Part shown: positions 8,532-16,674 of the stretch, piece by piece | Numbering within the stretch: position 1 is the stretch's first letter | Layout: the number at the start of each line of letters is the position of its first letter | Source of the DNA: Promethearchaeota archaeon | GTDB lineage: Archaea; Asgardarchaeota; Lokiarchaeia; Sigynarchaeales; MK-D1 | Length of the DNA: 28,223 nucleotides | Direction of reading: 5' to 3' | NCBI GenBank assembly: GCA_016839865.1 | Contig: JAEOTN010000247.1 | Location: forward strand, 1-28,223 | Program-made: the position numbers and the translations under genes | The notes under the pieces: generated by a model | What the model was told of the DNA's origin: nothing | The model's input: only the letters and a program-made list of their open reading frames with translations | Databases searched by the model: none

Positions 8532-9947
8532 ATGGATATGCAAAAATGGATTGATGAGCATTCCCAACCCGCTATCGATATGAGCGATAAGATTTGGGAA
8601 TATGCAGAAACTAAATGGAAAGAAGAGAAGTCTGCAGCCCTCATCATAAATAAGCTCAAAGAATATGGATTTACTGTTACAGAAAACATTGCAGGGATTC
8701 CTACTGCATTTATTGGAGAGTATGGTGCAGGATCACCAATAATTGGAATTATGGGAGAATACGATGCTCTACCAGGATTATCTCAAAAATCAGTTGCTCA
8801 TAAAGAACCCGTAATTGAAGGAGCACCCGGTCATGGTTGTGGTCATAATCTTCTTGGAGTTGGATCTCTATATGGCTGTTTAGCCTTAAAACAAGCAATA
8901 GATGCTAAAGATATTCAAGCAACTATACGATTCTATGGTTGCCCCGCTGAAGAAGGAGGAAGTGCTAAGGTATACATGGTCAAAGATGGAGCTTTCAAAG
9001 ATGTGGATATAGCCCTTACATGGCATCCTGAAGCAATCAACATGGTGAATGTGCAAAATTCTGAAGCAACAATTAAATCTCTGTTTAAGTTCCATGGGAC
9101 GAGTGCACACGCTGCTAGCGATCCTCATAGGGGAAGAAGTGCACTAGATGCAGTTGAAATTTTTCATGTTGGTGCGAATTACCTTCGTGAACACATCACA
9201 AACAAAGGAAAAATGCATTATATAATCACGAAAGGTGGAGATGCACCAAATATTGTTCCAGAATACGCAGAATCATATTTTTATATGCGTGCACCAAGTA
9301 TTCGTCAAGTTCTTGAAATCTATGAACGACTGAAGACCGTTGCTAAAGGAGCAGCAATTATGACTGAAACTACGGTTGAGATTGAACAAGTAGGAGGCTG
9401 TTCGAATTATTTATCCAATTCAGTAGTTGAGGAAGTATTGCAAAAAACTATGGAGAAGGTGGGTCCACCAAAATTTGATGAACAAGATATCGTACTCGCT
9501 AAACATTTTGATGAAACCGTTCCAGTTAAATTTCTAGATGCAATAAAGGCAATTATACCTCCAGAATTCCTTCCACTAGCAGCAGCGTTTGAAGGAAAAG
9601 TTCTTTGTCATGTCAATTTACCAATTTTTGGTAGAGATATCACTATACCAGGTAGTACAGATGTTGCAGATGTTTGCTGGGTGGTTCCAACAGGGGAATT
9701 CAAGGAGGCTTGTTATTCTATAAGCACTCCAGGTCATAGCTGGCAACGCACTGCGCAAAATAAAACATCTATTGCTTATAAAGGAATGATTAATGCAGCT
9801 AAAATTTTGGCTGAAGCTTCAGTTGAATTCATTAAAAATCCAGAACTGATTGCTAATGCTAAAAAAGAGCTTCAAACGAAATTGGAGAAGAATCCATATA
9901 TTTCACCTTTGGAACCGGATGCGAAGGTTCCATTTCATATTAAATAA
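8532..9947 (+). CDS. M20 family amidohydrolase / peptidase, AbgB-like
   Basis: Di-zinc amidohydrolase of the M20D group (471 aa), closest in motif pattern to AbgB (p-aminobenzoyl-glutamate hydrolase subunit) and related N-acyl-amino-acid or peptide hydrolases. Visible motifs are GEYDALPGL (75-83), GHGCGHN (100-106, metal ligands), CPAEEGG (137-143, catalytic and metal acids) and TWHPEA (163-168). The dimerisation or lid domain follows, beginning around FKFHGTSAHAA, with the C-terminal PGSTDVADV block carrying a further ligand. ATG 8532 is used; a second ATG two codons later is equally possible, and there is no clear ribosome site. A transporter starts 21 bp downstream, recalling the AbgB-AbgT pairing with a different transporter family, so import followed by hydrolysis of one substrate is likely. 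Substrate unassigned. Confidence 0.92.
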   Translation: MDMQKWIDEHSQPAIDMSDKIWEYAETKWKEEKSAALIINKLKEYGFTVTENIAGIPTAFIGEYGAGSPIIGIMGEYDALPGLSQKSVAHKEPVIEGAPGHGCGHNLLGVGSLYGCLALKQAIDAKDIQATIRFYGCPAEEGGSAKVYMVKDGAFKDVDIALTWHPEAINMVNVQNSEATIKSLFKFHGTSAHAASDPHRGRSALDAVEIFHVGANYLREHITNKGKMHYIITKGGDAPNIVPEYAESYFYMRAPSIRQVLEIYERLKTVAKGAAIMTETTVEIEQVGGCSNYLSNSVVEEVLQKTMEKVGPPKFDEQDIVLAKHFDETVPVKFLDAIKAIIPPEFLPLAAAFEGKVLCHVNLPIFGRDITIPGSTDVADVCWVVPTGEFKEACYSISTPGHSWQRTAQNKTSIAYKGMINAAKILAEASVEFIKNPELIANAKKELQTKLEKNPYISPLEPDAKVPFHIK

Positions 9948-9968
9948 AATAAATTGGAGTAAAAAAAA

Positions 9969-11378
9969 ATGGAAACTCAAACTTTGACAAGAAAAGGAAA
10001 ATGGAAGCGCTTCTGGGTCCATCAAAGTTATGGATTAGGAGGCTTTCTGGATAACTTTACCGTATCTGCATTTAGTGTACGTGTTTATCACTTTTATGAG
10101 GATGTATTAAATGTCCCAGGTGAATTCGTTGCTTTAGCTGTGATATTGTATGGGATATTTAATATGTTAAACGATCCCTTTGCGGGTTGGCTTTCAGACC
10201 GCCCCTATAAGTGGATCAAACGGATAGGACGTCGTTTTCCGTGGTATGTGGGTGCTTCTATACCATTTGCGTTATCTTATTTGCTAATATTCACAGTTCC
10301 TACATCAGAAGCACTAGGAATGTTTTTCTGGTTACTATTTACTATTTGTTTATTTGACCTTCTGTTTTCGTTCTGGCAACTTAACTGGCTAGCCTTATTT
10401 CCAGTAAAATTCAGAACACAGGAAGAAAGAACACGTGTTGGAGCATCAACAACAATTTGGGGAATAGTTGGAACTGTTCTGGGAATTCTTGTTCCGCCAA
10501 TGATAGTAGGAGATTACGAAAATATCCCCGGGTTCATTAATCAGGCAATTTTTGTAGCAGGTGTTGCAGTTGTGATTGCGGTACTAATCATTCCAGGGAT
10601 GCGAGAAAACGATCTACTTAAGCAGCGATCGTGGGATTTAGCTCAACAGGATCAAACATTGAAAAAAGAGGGGAAGAAACAGACCTATTGGAAGTCACTA
10701 CTATTCTCTATTAAACAAAAGAATTTCATGACGTACATTACAATATATCTAGGACATATGGTCATGACTGCTCTTATGTTAGGATCTTTGCCGTTTTGGA
10801 TACGGTACGTCTTGGGATCACTTGAAGCAGATTTTGAAATTTACCTCTCAGCAGCATTATTAATTGGTGTGATTTTATCTACTCCATTCTGGTCTTGGTT
10901 AGGAAGAAAGAAAGGAAATCGAGTTGCTTTTATTTATGGAGGTCTAGCATCCTCTGTACTGCTGTTCTTATTTTTCTTCTTAGCAACTGATTTAATATCA
11001 GGGATGGTAATCACATTTTTACTTGGGATCAGTATCTCAGCAATGTGGTGTCTCATGTATCCAGGTCTCTCAGATGTTCTTGATGAGATTGCTGTACTGA
11101 CTGGAAAAAGGGATGAAGGCATATTCACTGGGATAAGAACTTTCTTTGGGAGATTTGCCATTGTCATTCAAGCTATAGCTATTGGTGTTGTTCACTGGGT
11201 GACAAATTTCGATATAAATCCATTCACTAATGCAGCCAAATGGGGAATTAGGGTGCATATGTCCCTAGTTCCAGCGATATTCTATTTGTTAGGTACCCTT
11301 CTTATGATCCTTGTTAACGATCTAAACAAAAAGAAAATGGAAGTTATCAAAACAGAACTCGTAAAACTATCCTTATAA
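9969..11378 (+). CDS. MFS transporter, GPH (MFS_2) type, about 12 membrane segments
   Basis: Integral membrane symporter of 469 aa with about twelve hydrophobic segments. The loop 2-3 motif LNDPFAGWLSDR (67-78) is the NDP...G...DR signature of the glycoside-pentoside-hexuronide:cation symporter family. A long positively charged loop around residues 215-240 divides the two six-helix halves. GGAG lies about ten bases before the ATG, and the gene follows the M20 gene by 21 bp, so the two are surely one transcript. GPH relatives typically carry sugars with Na+ or H+, but pairing with an amidohydrolase suggests a peptide or N-acylated amino acid here (inference). The stop at 11376-11378 is one base from the stop of the opposing nucleotidyltransferase gene. 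Confidence 0.9.
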   Translation: METQTLTRKGKWKRFWVHQSYGLGGFLDNFTVSAFSVRVYHFYEDVLNVPGEFVALAVILYGIFNMLNDPFAGWLSDRPYKWIKRIGRRFPWYVGASIPFALSYLLIFTVPTSEALGMFFWLLFTICLFDLLFSFWQLNWLALFPVKFRTQEERTRVGASTTIWGIVGTVLGILVPPMIVGDYENIPGFINQAIFVAGVAVVIAVLIIPGMRENDLLKQRSWDLAQQDQTLKKEGKKQTYWKSLLFSIKQKNFMTYITIYLGHMVMTALMLGSLPFWIRYVLGSLEADFEIYLSAALLIGVILSTPFWSWLGRKKGNRVAFIYGGLASSVLLFLFFFLATDLISGMVITFLLGISISAMWCLMYPGLSDVLDEIAVLTGKRDEGIFTGIRTFFGRFAIVIQAIAIGVVHWVTNFDINPFTNAAKWGIRVHMSLVPAIFYLLGTLLMILVNDLNKKKMEVIKTELVKLSL

Positions 11379-11379
11379 T

Positions 11380-12072
11380 TTATTCTTTTATTATTTTGAT
11401 ATAATTTTGATATTGCTTACTTGCGAAAAATTGCTGGTGTAATCTATAGAAGAGTTGTACTCGTTCAAGGTCCGAGGTTTCTGGTTTCGCTATTTCTTCT
11501 AATATAATCGCGAATTCTGGATCCCGTTTTTTCAAGTCTTGTATGATTTGTTGTGGTCTCGGTTCCCATTCTTTCCGTATTCCATACCACCATGTGTATG
11601 AATTCTCTAAGAAATGCCAGTTTAATCTTTGATGCAATTGGAACCAATCACCTTGCTTTATACAATCTGCAAACTTCTTTTCATATCTGATTACTTTGTC
11701 TTGCCTTGTGATAGCGTGATTTATTGACCATGGTTCAGGTCCTTTTTCATAAAATGCATGTGCTTCATCAATGATCCGTTGTGCGTCATTTTCAGGAGTG
11801 TCGAAAACAATTTCACAAAAACGTAATTTCCAGCCAAATTCCTCAAAAGAGAAATGTGTATGGGGTGCATGGCAAGAAATATCCAAATCATAACCTTCCA
11901 GATGTGGAGAGAACTCAAATTCTTTAATTGTAAGAACTTTCATATCCCAATCACTATTTTCCTTGTAATCCCCTACACTTCTACTTCCACATAGAATTAT
12001 CGCTAAAACATCAATTTCCTTTTTCAAGAAAGTTGTTATTTTGTCCATATCCTCTCTTAATGCTTCATCCAT
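11380..12072 (-). CDS. Nucleotidyltransferase-domain protein
   Basis: A 230-aa protein with the polymerase-beta-type nucleotidyltransferase signature: GSRSVG at 29-34 and SDWD at 40-43 (the two metal-binding acids), followed by a third acidic strand YDLDIS at 61-66. The rest is helical and Trp-rich (WFQLHQRLNWHF, SYTWWYG), resembling stand-alone kanamycin-nucleotidyltransferase-like or DUF4037-like proteins that adenylylate small molecules or proteins. The acceptor is unknown. It is encoded 51 bp downstream of the class III aminotransferase on the same strand. A T-rich stretch and a possible TATA box lie between them, so it may have its own promoter. Confidence 0.78.
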   Translation of the reverse strand: MDEALREDMDKITTFLKKEIDVLAIILCGSRSVGDYKENSDWDMKVLTIKEFEFSPHLEGYDLDISCHAPHTHFSFEEFGWKLRFCEIVFDTPENDAQRIIDEAHAFYEKGPEPWSINHAITRQDKVIRYEKKFADCIKQGDWFQLHQRLNWHFLENSYTWWYGIRKEWEPRPQQIIQDLKKRDPEFAIILEEIAKPETSDLERVQLFYRLHQQFFASKQYQNYIKIIKE

Positions 12073-12108
12073 AGCAATAGGATGAAAATAAAAATAAAAA
12101 GAGTTTTG

Positions 12109-12120
12109 GTATAGATATAC
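12109..12120 (-). promoter_or_regulatory. TATA-like inverted repeat before the nucleotidyltransferase gene
   Basis: On the minus strand GTATATCTATAC, arms GTATA and TATAC around TC, lies about 42 bp upstream of the start at 12072. It could be a TATA box, and it resembles the ATCTATA repeats elsewhere in the window. T-runs between it and the start look more like leader or terminator sequence. Confidence 0.35.
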
Positions 12121-12123
12121 GAA

Positions 12124-13554
12124 TTACTTTTTGGAAGTTATTTTTTGACAGATATTTTCGAATGCTTTCAATGTAGTATTAATTACTTCTTTGTCGTCGT
12201 GCATTAGAGATGTATACATCCGAATGGATTGCAATGTATTGATTCCTTCCAACATTTCCAGAATCTGATATTTCGCACCGTTTTCTCTTCGATGTAGGAC
12301 TTCAGCTATAGCTTCTGGTTTTGTGAGATCAACATTGTAAAATCCAGTCATTCGAAGCTGGATGATTGATTTGAAATTATAGGTGAAGAATGGAAGGTTG
12401 TAATCCGAGAAAATTTTGTTTAGTCCAGCTACTAATTCATCTGCAACCTTTCCAGCTACTTCTATCGTGTTTGTTTTTTCAATGCACTCTATAGCTTTGT
12501 ATGCAGCTGCACAAGTGAGGTTAGTCCCTGCCATGGTTCCTGCAGTAAACACTTTTCGACCAACTTCGGATTTATCATTACCTTTTCCCAAAATCATCTG
12601 CATTATGTCATCATTAGAACCAACTGCACCTGCACTAGGATACTCGTGACCAACTATTTTTCCCAAAACAGAAATGTCCGCATCAATTCCATAAAAATCT
12701 TGAGCTCCACCCATCCCTAACCTGAAACCTGTAACGACTTCATCGAATACCAGTAATATATCATTTTCAGTGCAAAGTTCTCTAACTTCCTCTAAATATC
12801 CTGGAGCTGGAGGAAATGTGCCAGAATCCCCACCACAAGCTTCGAGAATAATTGCTGCAACACCTCCATTATCCTTATTCTCTTCAATCGCCTTTTTGAT
12901 GCCTTCAATATCATTTGGCATAACTCCAACAGTATTAGAATAATGCTCGGGAGGAATACCATGAGCAAACATTGGTCCAGTTCCCGGGAGATGCAATCCA
13001 GTACAGAACTGATCAAACCAACCATGATAGGACCCTTCAACTTTTATGATCTTTTTCTTATCTGTATAAAGGCGTGCAATACGTACCATGGCTAAATTTG
13101 CTTCACTACCACTTTGATAGAATCTCACCTTACTTACATTTTTAAAATTCTCACAAATCTTTTTTGCAGCAAGTAGTTCGTATTCACACATAACTCCAGT
13201 AGCGGGACCATTCTCTCTTAGCACATCAATGATATAATCGCGAACCTCAGGATAATTATGACCTAAAATACATGGACCTGATGTCATAAGATAATCAATA
13301 AACCTATTTCCATCCAGATCGTAGAGATATGGACCTTCTGCTTTATTCATAATAATCGGAAAGGGATATTGGATGGAGTTCATATGTTCAATTCCACCCG
13401 GAATATATTTTTTCATTTCTTCGAACATTATGAGAGATTTTGGATACTGAGTGTGAAATTCACCAATTGCGGGTTCTATAACACTATTAGGAATGTCAAC
13501 GGGAGGACAATCACGCAAATTTCCTAAACGTTGAACTATTTCTTCAAACTTCAT
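12124..13554 (-). CDS. Class III PLP aminotransferase, glutamate-1-semialdehyde-aminomutase-like
   Basis: PLP enzyme of 476 aa, fold type I. Motifs are DGNRFIDY (81-88), the phosphate-binding SGSEAN (148-153), YHGW (176-179), the PLP-pyridine Asp in FDEVVTGFR (270-278, D271) and the Schiff-base lysine K299 in LGKIVGHEYPSAGA, where HEY replaces the usual GGG/GGL after LGKI-x-G. The ~40-residue N-terminal extension is longer than in HemL. With no haem-pathway genes nearby and a catabolic neighbourhood, it is more likely an amino-acid or beta-amino-acid transaminase or mutase than HemL (inference). A TATA-like TATAAT on the minus strand at 13578-13583 sits 27 bp upstream of the ATG, with two ATCTATA-type repeats just behind it. 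It is encoded between the AbrB-PhoU and nucleotidyltransferase genes, all on the minus strand. Confidence 0.9.
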   Translation of the reverse strand: MKFEEIVQRLGNLRDCPPVDIPNSVIEPAIGEFHTQYPKSLIMFEEMKKYIPGGIEHMNSIQYPFPIIMNKAEGPYLYDLDGNRFIDYLMTSGPCILGHNYPEVRDYIIDVLRENGPATGVMCEYELLAAKKICENFKNVSKVRFYQSGSEANLAMVRIARLYTDKKKIIKVEGSYHGWFDQFCTGLHLPGTGPMFAHGIPPEHYSNTVGVMPNDIEGIKKAIEENKDNGGVAAIILEACGGDSGTFPPAPGYLEEVRELCTENDILLVFDEVVTGFRLGMGGAQDFYGIDADISVLGKIVGHEYPSAGAVGSNDDIMQMILGKGNDKSEVGRKVFTAGTMAGTNLTCAAAYKAIECIEKTNTIEVAGKVADELVAGLNKIFSDYNLPFFTYNFKSIIQLRMTGFYNVDLTKPEAIAEVLHRRENGAKYQILEMLEGINTLQSIRMYTSLMHDDKEVINTTLKAFENICQKITSKK

Positions 13555-13577
13555 GGCTCATCAAAAAAAATTTTCTA

Positions 13578-13583
13578 ATTATA
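13578..13583 (-). promoter_or_regulatory. Putative TATA box of the class III aminotransferase gene
   Basis: The minus strand reads GTTGTATAATTAG, centred about 27 bp before the ATG at 13554, consistent with a leaderless transcript. The ATCTATA repeats are 20 bp further upstream. Confidence 0.45.
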
Positions 13584-13599
13584 CAACTATTATATCCTA

Positions 13600-13634
13600 T
13601 AGATATATATAATTTTGATATTTCCTATATAGAA
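13600..13634. promoter_or_regulatory. Paired AT-rich repeats upstream of the class III aminotransferase gene
   Basis: The minus strand reads TTCTATATAGGAAAT and, about 25 bp later, ATCTATAGGATAT: two imperfect copies of CTATA(TA)GGA-x-TAT. The first contains the palindrome CTATATAG (13625-13632). The proximal copy lies about 23 bp upstream of the TATA-like box. It resembles the repeats at 8489, 14769 and 19559. Confidence 0.45.
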
Positions 13635-13648
13635 AAAGGGAGTAAGAA

Positions 13649-14686
13649 TTAATCTTCCTTTAGCATTCCTTCAACAAGATCGATAGAAATCAATGCAATA
13701 TTTGATAAAACTTTGATAGATCTCCGAATTTTTTCGAGGATTGCATATACAAGTGAAAAATTAGATTCTTTTTGCTGATTTTGCATTAAAATCTTACATT
13801 TTTTATTTAATTCTGATAATAAATCTAATTGTGAATTTGCTCTCTTCACGTTTGGAACGTCTAAAGGTGTTCGCATCCCTTTAGCATTCTTATTCTCCCA
13901 ATTTTTAAAAATATTCTCCATTATATCTACGAATTTTTTCCCAATATCAATTATTTGAGAATTATATTTCTCGTTTTTTGGTGCTTTGATCAGATCAATT
14001 ATATTTCTTGATATCAACACTGCATAATCTGCTAAAGATTCCAAAAATAAACTAATTGCAAAATGACTCTGCGCTTCAATTAATGAGACATTTAGGCTCT
14101 GAGTCAAGGTTAAATCTTGCAGATACGTATTCATCATCCGTGTAATTGCATGATTTTTAGGATTTACTTCTTTATCTCGATCAAGCACGAATTTTGCTAT
14201 CGCAACATCTCGTTTTTTCAGCGCTTGAAATGCATTTTGATGCATTGTACGAGTCATTTCCATTAACGAAGTTATAAGATCGTGAAATTTTATTCCCTCA
14301 CTTGAGATCATACTCTTGAATGTCATAGAATCAGGAGTTTCCGCTCCACTTTCAATCCCCATCAAATTAGATGACATCTCTTTTATTTCTGACCGTATTT
14401 CTGAAGGGATTGTTGACTTACTATTAATGATTATATCTGTATACCCCCCAAGATAGGCGGAGTAAAACTGGCGTTTCAAATGGTTTATTTTTGAATCTTC
14501 AGCAATATGAAGGATTTTTTTGAATTCTTTTTTATCTAAATTTGAGGTTAGAAGAAGTGAACCATCAGCTAATGGAAGAAAATAGATGTCTTGCTTCTTT
14601 TTCAATCCATGTTTTTCAATCCAATCCTTTGGAAGAGTTACCACGAAAGAACTTTTCCCTGTTAATACGATTTTTCTCCGATACAT
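13649..14686 (-). CDS. AbrB/SpoVT-domain and PhoU-domain fusion regulator
   Basis: A 345-aa archaeal-type regulator. Residues 1-48 are a SpoVT-AbrB swapped-hairpin DNA-binding domain (YRRKIVLTGKSSFVVTLPKDW, then LKKKQDIYFLPLADGSLLL). The remainder is almost entirely helical with PhoU-like three-helix bundles, e.g. IKFHDLITSLMEMTRTMHQNA around 155-175 and a matching bundle around 230-345. In archaea this architecture is common and is usually annotated as a phosphate-uptake regulator, but no Pst transporter is nearby. It is divergent from the AOR operon and immediately upstream of the aminotransferase gene on the same strand, which suggests a local regulator that may bind the AT-rich palindromes found around it (inference). 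A TATA-like CTATATTTA at 14708-14716 lies about 26 bp upstream of its ATG. Confidence 0.88.
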   Translation of the reverse strand: MYRRKIVLTGKSSFVVTLPKDWIEKHGLKKKQDIYFLPLADGSLLLTSNLDKKEFKKILHIAEDSKINHLKRQFYSAYLGGYTDIIINSKSTIPSEIRSEIKEMSSNLMGIESGAETPDSMTFKSMISSEGIKFHDLITSLMEMTRTMHQNAFQALKKRDVAIAKFVLDRDKEVNPKNHAITRMMNTYLQDLTLTQSLNVSLIEAQSHFAISLFLESLADYAVLISRNIIDLIKAPKNEKYNSQIIDIGKKFVDIMENIFKNWENKNAKGMRTPLDVPNVKRANSQLDLLSELNKKCKILMQNQQKESNFSLVYAILEKIRRSIKVLSNIALISIDLVEGMLKED

Positions 14687-14707
14687 TTAGATCAATTTTA
14701 CTAGTTG

Positions 14708-14716
14708 TAAATATAG
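14708..14716 (-). promoter_or_regulatory. Putative TATA box of the AbrB-PhoU gene
   Basis: CTATATTTA on the minus strand, about 26 bp upstream of the ATG at 14686, fits a leaderless transcript. Confidence 0.4.
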
Positions 14717-14768
14717 AAAAAGTAGATCATTTATAGAGTTTTACTCAAAATCACTGGTTTTCCCTCGA

Positions 14769-14811
14769 AGATCTATAGAAATAAGGGAATTGGTAGATTT
14801 TTTATAGATCT
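14769..14811. promoter_or_regulatory. Inverted repeat in the AbrB-PhoU / AOR divergent region
   Basis: AGATCTATA (14769-14777) and its exact reverse complement TATAGATCT (14803-14811) are 25 bp apart, so their centres are 34 bp apart, close to three helical turns. Both arms contain the palindrome AGATCT. The right arm is about 21 bp upstream of a TATA-like box at 14825-14831 in front of the AOR gene. Confidence 0.55.
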
Positions 14812-14824
14812 AGGGGAAACAATG

Positions 14825-14831
14825 CATATAC
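14825..14831 (+). promoter_or_regulatory. Putative TATA box of the AOR operon
   Basis: CATATACA-type sequence centred about 28 bp upstream of the ATG at 14857, the spacing for a leaderless archaeal transcript. No Shine-Dalgarno site precedes this ATG. Confidence 0.4.
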
Positions 14832-14856
14832 AATTGACTAGTGGAACTGAGAACAC

Positions 14857-16674
14857 ATGTCGAAAATATTACGAATTAATCTAAGCACTCAAAAAATTAT
14901 CTCTGAAGTTGTAGATCCAGATTTAGAAGACAAATATTTTGGGGGTATGGGAGTAGCAACTGCAATTTTTACAAAGGAAATTAACCCTAAAGTAAATGCG
15001 TTTGATGAAGATAATGCATTGATGTTTTCTGTTGGACCATTTGCAGGTACATCAGTACCATATTGTGGGAGACATTTTGTATTGTCAAAATCCCCACTTA
15101 CGGGTTTGCTTGGAGAAGCATCCAGTGGGGGATTCTGGAATTTTGAATTCCGGAGAACCGGATATTCTCACCTATTCATTACTGGAAAGAGTGAAAAACC
15201 CGTTTATCTATACATTACAGACAACAAAGTTGAGTTTAAAGATGCTTCCAAATTGTGGGGCAAAACTACACGAGAAACTGAGAAATTTGTAAGAGAAGAA
15301 CTAAAGAATAATAAAGTAAAAATCTCCTCGATCGGTCCAGCCGGAGAAAACCTTGTAAAATACGCATCCATCATGAATGAACGAGACCGAGCTGCTGGTC
15401 GCTGTGGTTTAGGAGCAGTAATGGGTAGTAAAAAACTCAAAGCTATAGCTGTTCATGGTTCGGAAAAAACTGAAGTAAAAGATCCGGACGCACTTAAAAA
15501 AGCAATAAAGGTAATGCGTCAGCTTCTTGATGAAAGTCCCATGGAAGGCGTCTACAAACAATTTGGAACTCCAGCTGGCGTTGATTCAATGATGGGGGTA
15601 GGAGATGTTCCCATAAAAAACTATTCATTATCTCGATGGTCACCTGCAAGAGAAGTAGGGGCAAATGCAATATTTGCTAACAAGGAAGTTAAAAAACATC
15701 ATTGTTTTGGATGTCCGACTGGTTGTACAGGTCTACTCGAATATGAAGGAGAATGGGTACGATGGCCTGAATATGAAACTCTTGTTATGATGGGTGTAAA
15801 TATCATGGTAAATGATTTGGATGTTCTTATTCGATGGAATGTTTTGATAAATGATTTGGGAATGGATACAATCTCACTTGGCGCAGTAATTGCCATGTTC
15901 CTCGAAGTAGCAAATTCTGGAAAACTACCCGTTAAGTTAGAAGAATTGGGATTTGTTCCAGATCCCGAAAAACGAGTCGTGTTCCAAACATGGGGTGGAA
16001 CCCAAGTCGTAGAAGCGTTAATCAAACAAATAGCATATCGTGAAGGAGAAATAGCACATGATTTGGGTGAAGGTGTGCGAGCTTTTTGTAGAAAATATAA
16101 ATTACCTGAAATTTTTGAAACCCATGTTAAGGGATTGGAAGTTCCTGCTCATGAACCACGAGCAAACAATATGACTGCTTTGGATTATTGCACAACACCA
16201 AGGGGGGCATTTCATTGCTATTTGCCAATGAATCTAAGCTCATCAATGGGATATAAAAAAGAAATTGGATTAGATTCTGCAATAAAGAGATTTGACAGCG
16301 AATCTGCACCAGAGGCGGTGATTAAAGTTCAAAACTCAAGTGAAGCATTTTCTGCTTGTGGTGGGTGTATATTTGGTTTTCAATTCATTCCTCAATTACA
16401 ACCTTGGGTAGATTGTCTAAACGCTGTTACTGGAAAAAATTACTCAATCGGATCATGGATGGAAGTTGGCGAGAGATTAATAAATCTGAAACGAGCATTC
16501 AACATAGCTGCTGGTCAAACGAAGGCAGATGATATGTTGTTTAAACGATTCCATACCAAAATTCCTAGAGGTGGAACGAAAAAGAAGACCCCACCAACAG
16601 AGGAAATGCTGAAGAAATATTATAAGTTGAGAAAATGGGATGAAAATGAACCAACTTTGGAGGAGAGTGCATAA
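14857..16674 (+). CDS. aor: Tungsten aldehyde:ferredoxin oxidoreductase family protein
   Basis: AOR-family enzyme (605 aa, the typical length) that oxidises aldehydes to carboxylic acids and reduces ferredoxin, using a tungsten bis-pterin and one [4Fe-4S] cluster. Evidence: N-terminal MSKILRINLSTQKI; pterin-binding GRHFVLSKSPLTG (71-83) and GEASSGGFW (86-94); AGRCGLGAVMGSKKLKAIAV (180-199); cluster ligands C283-x2-C286-x3-C290, with the fourth cysteine at C501 or C504 in ACGGCIFG. All match the Pyrococcus AOR pattern. It is first gene of an operon with the TPP enzyme; its TAA stop directly abuts the next ATG. Coupling to a 2-oxoacid decarboxylase would make the aldehyde substrate in situ (inference). 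Members that act on other substrates exist, so the exact aldehyde is unknown. Confidence 0.93.
   Translation: MSKILRINLSTQKIISEVVDPDLEDKYFGGMGVATAIFTKEINPKVNAFDEDNALMFSVGPFAGTSVPYCGRHFVLSKSPLTGLLGEASSGGFWNFEFRRTGYSHLFITGKSEKPVYLYITDNKVEFKDASKLWGKTTRETEKFVREELKNNKVKISSIGPAGENLVKYASIMNERDRAAGRCGLGAVMGSKKLKAIAVHGSEKTEVKDPDALKKAIKVMRQLLDESPMEGVYKQFGTPAGVDSMMGVGDVPIKNYSLSRWSPAREVGANAIFANKEVKKHHCFGCPTGCTGLLEYEGEWVRWPEYETLVMMGVNIMVNDLDVLIRWNVLINDLGMDTISLGAVIAMFLEVANSGKLPVKLEELGFVPDPEKRVVFQTWGGTQVVEALIKQIAYREGEIAHDLGEGVRAFCRKYKLPEIFETHVKGLEVPAHEPRANNMTALDYCTTPRGAFHCYLPMNLSSSMGYKKEIGLDSAIKRFDSESAPEAVIKVQNSSEAFSACGGCIFGFQFIPQLQPWVDCLNAVTGKNYSIGSWMEVGERLINLKRAFNIAAGQTKADDMLFKRFHTKIPRGGTKKKTPPTEEMLKKYYKLRKWDENEPTLEESA

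Noticed and set aside
12124..13554. Calling this gene hemL (haem biosynthesis)
   Set aside because: No other haem genes nearby, the lysine loop is altered, and a second GSAM-like gene sits next to kce; a catabolic role is at least as likely.
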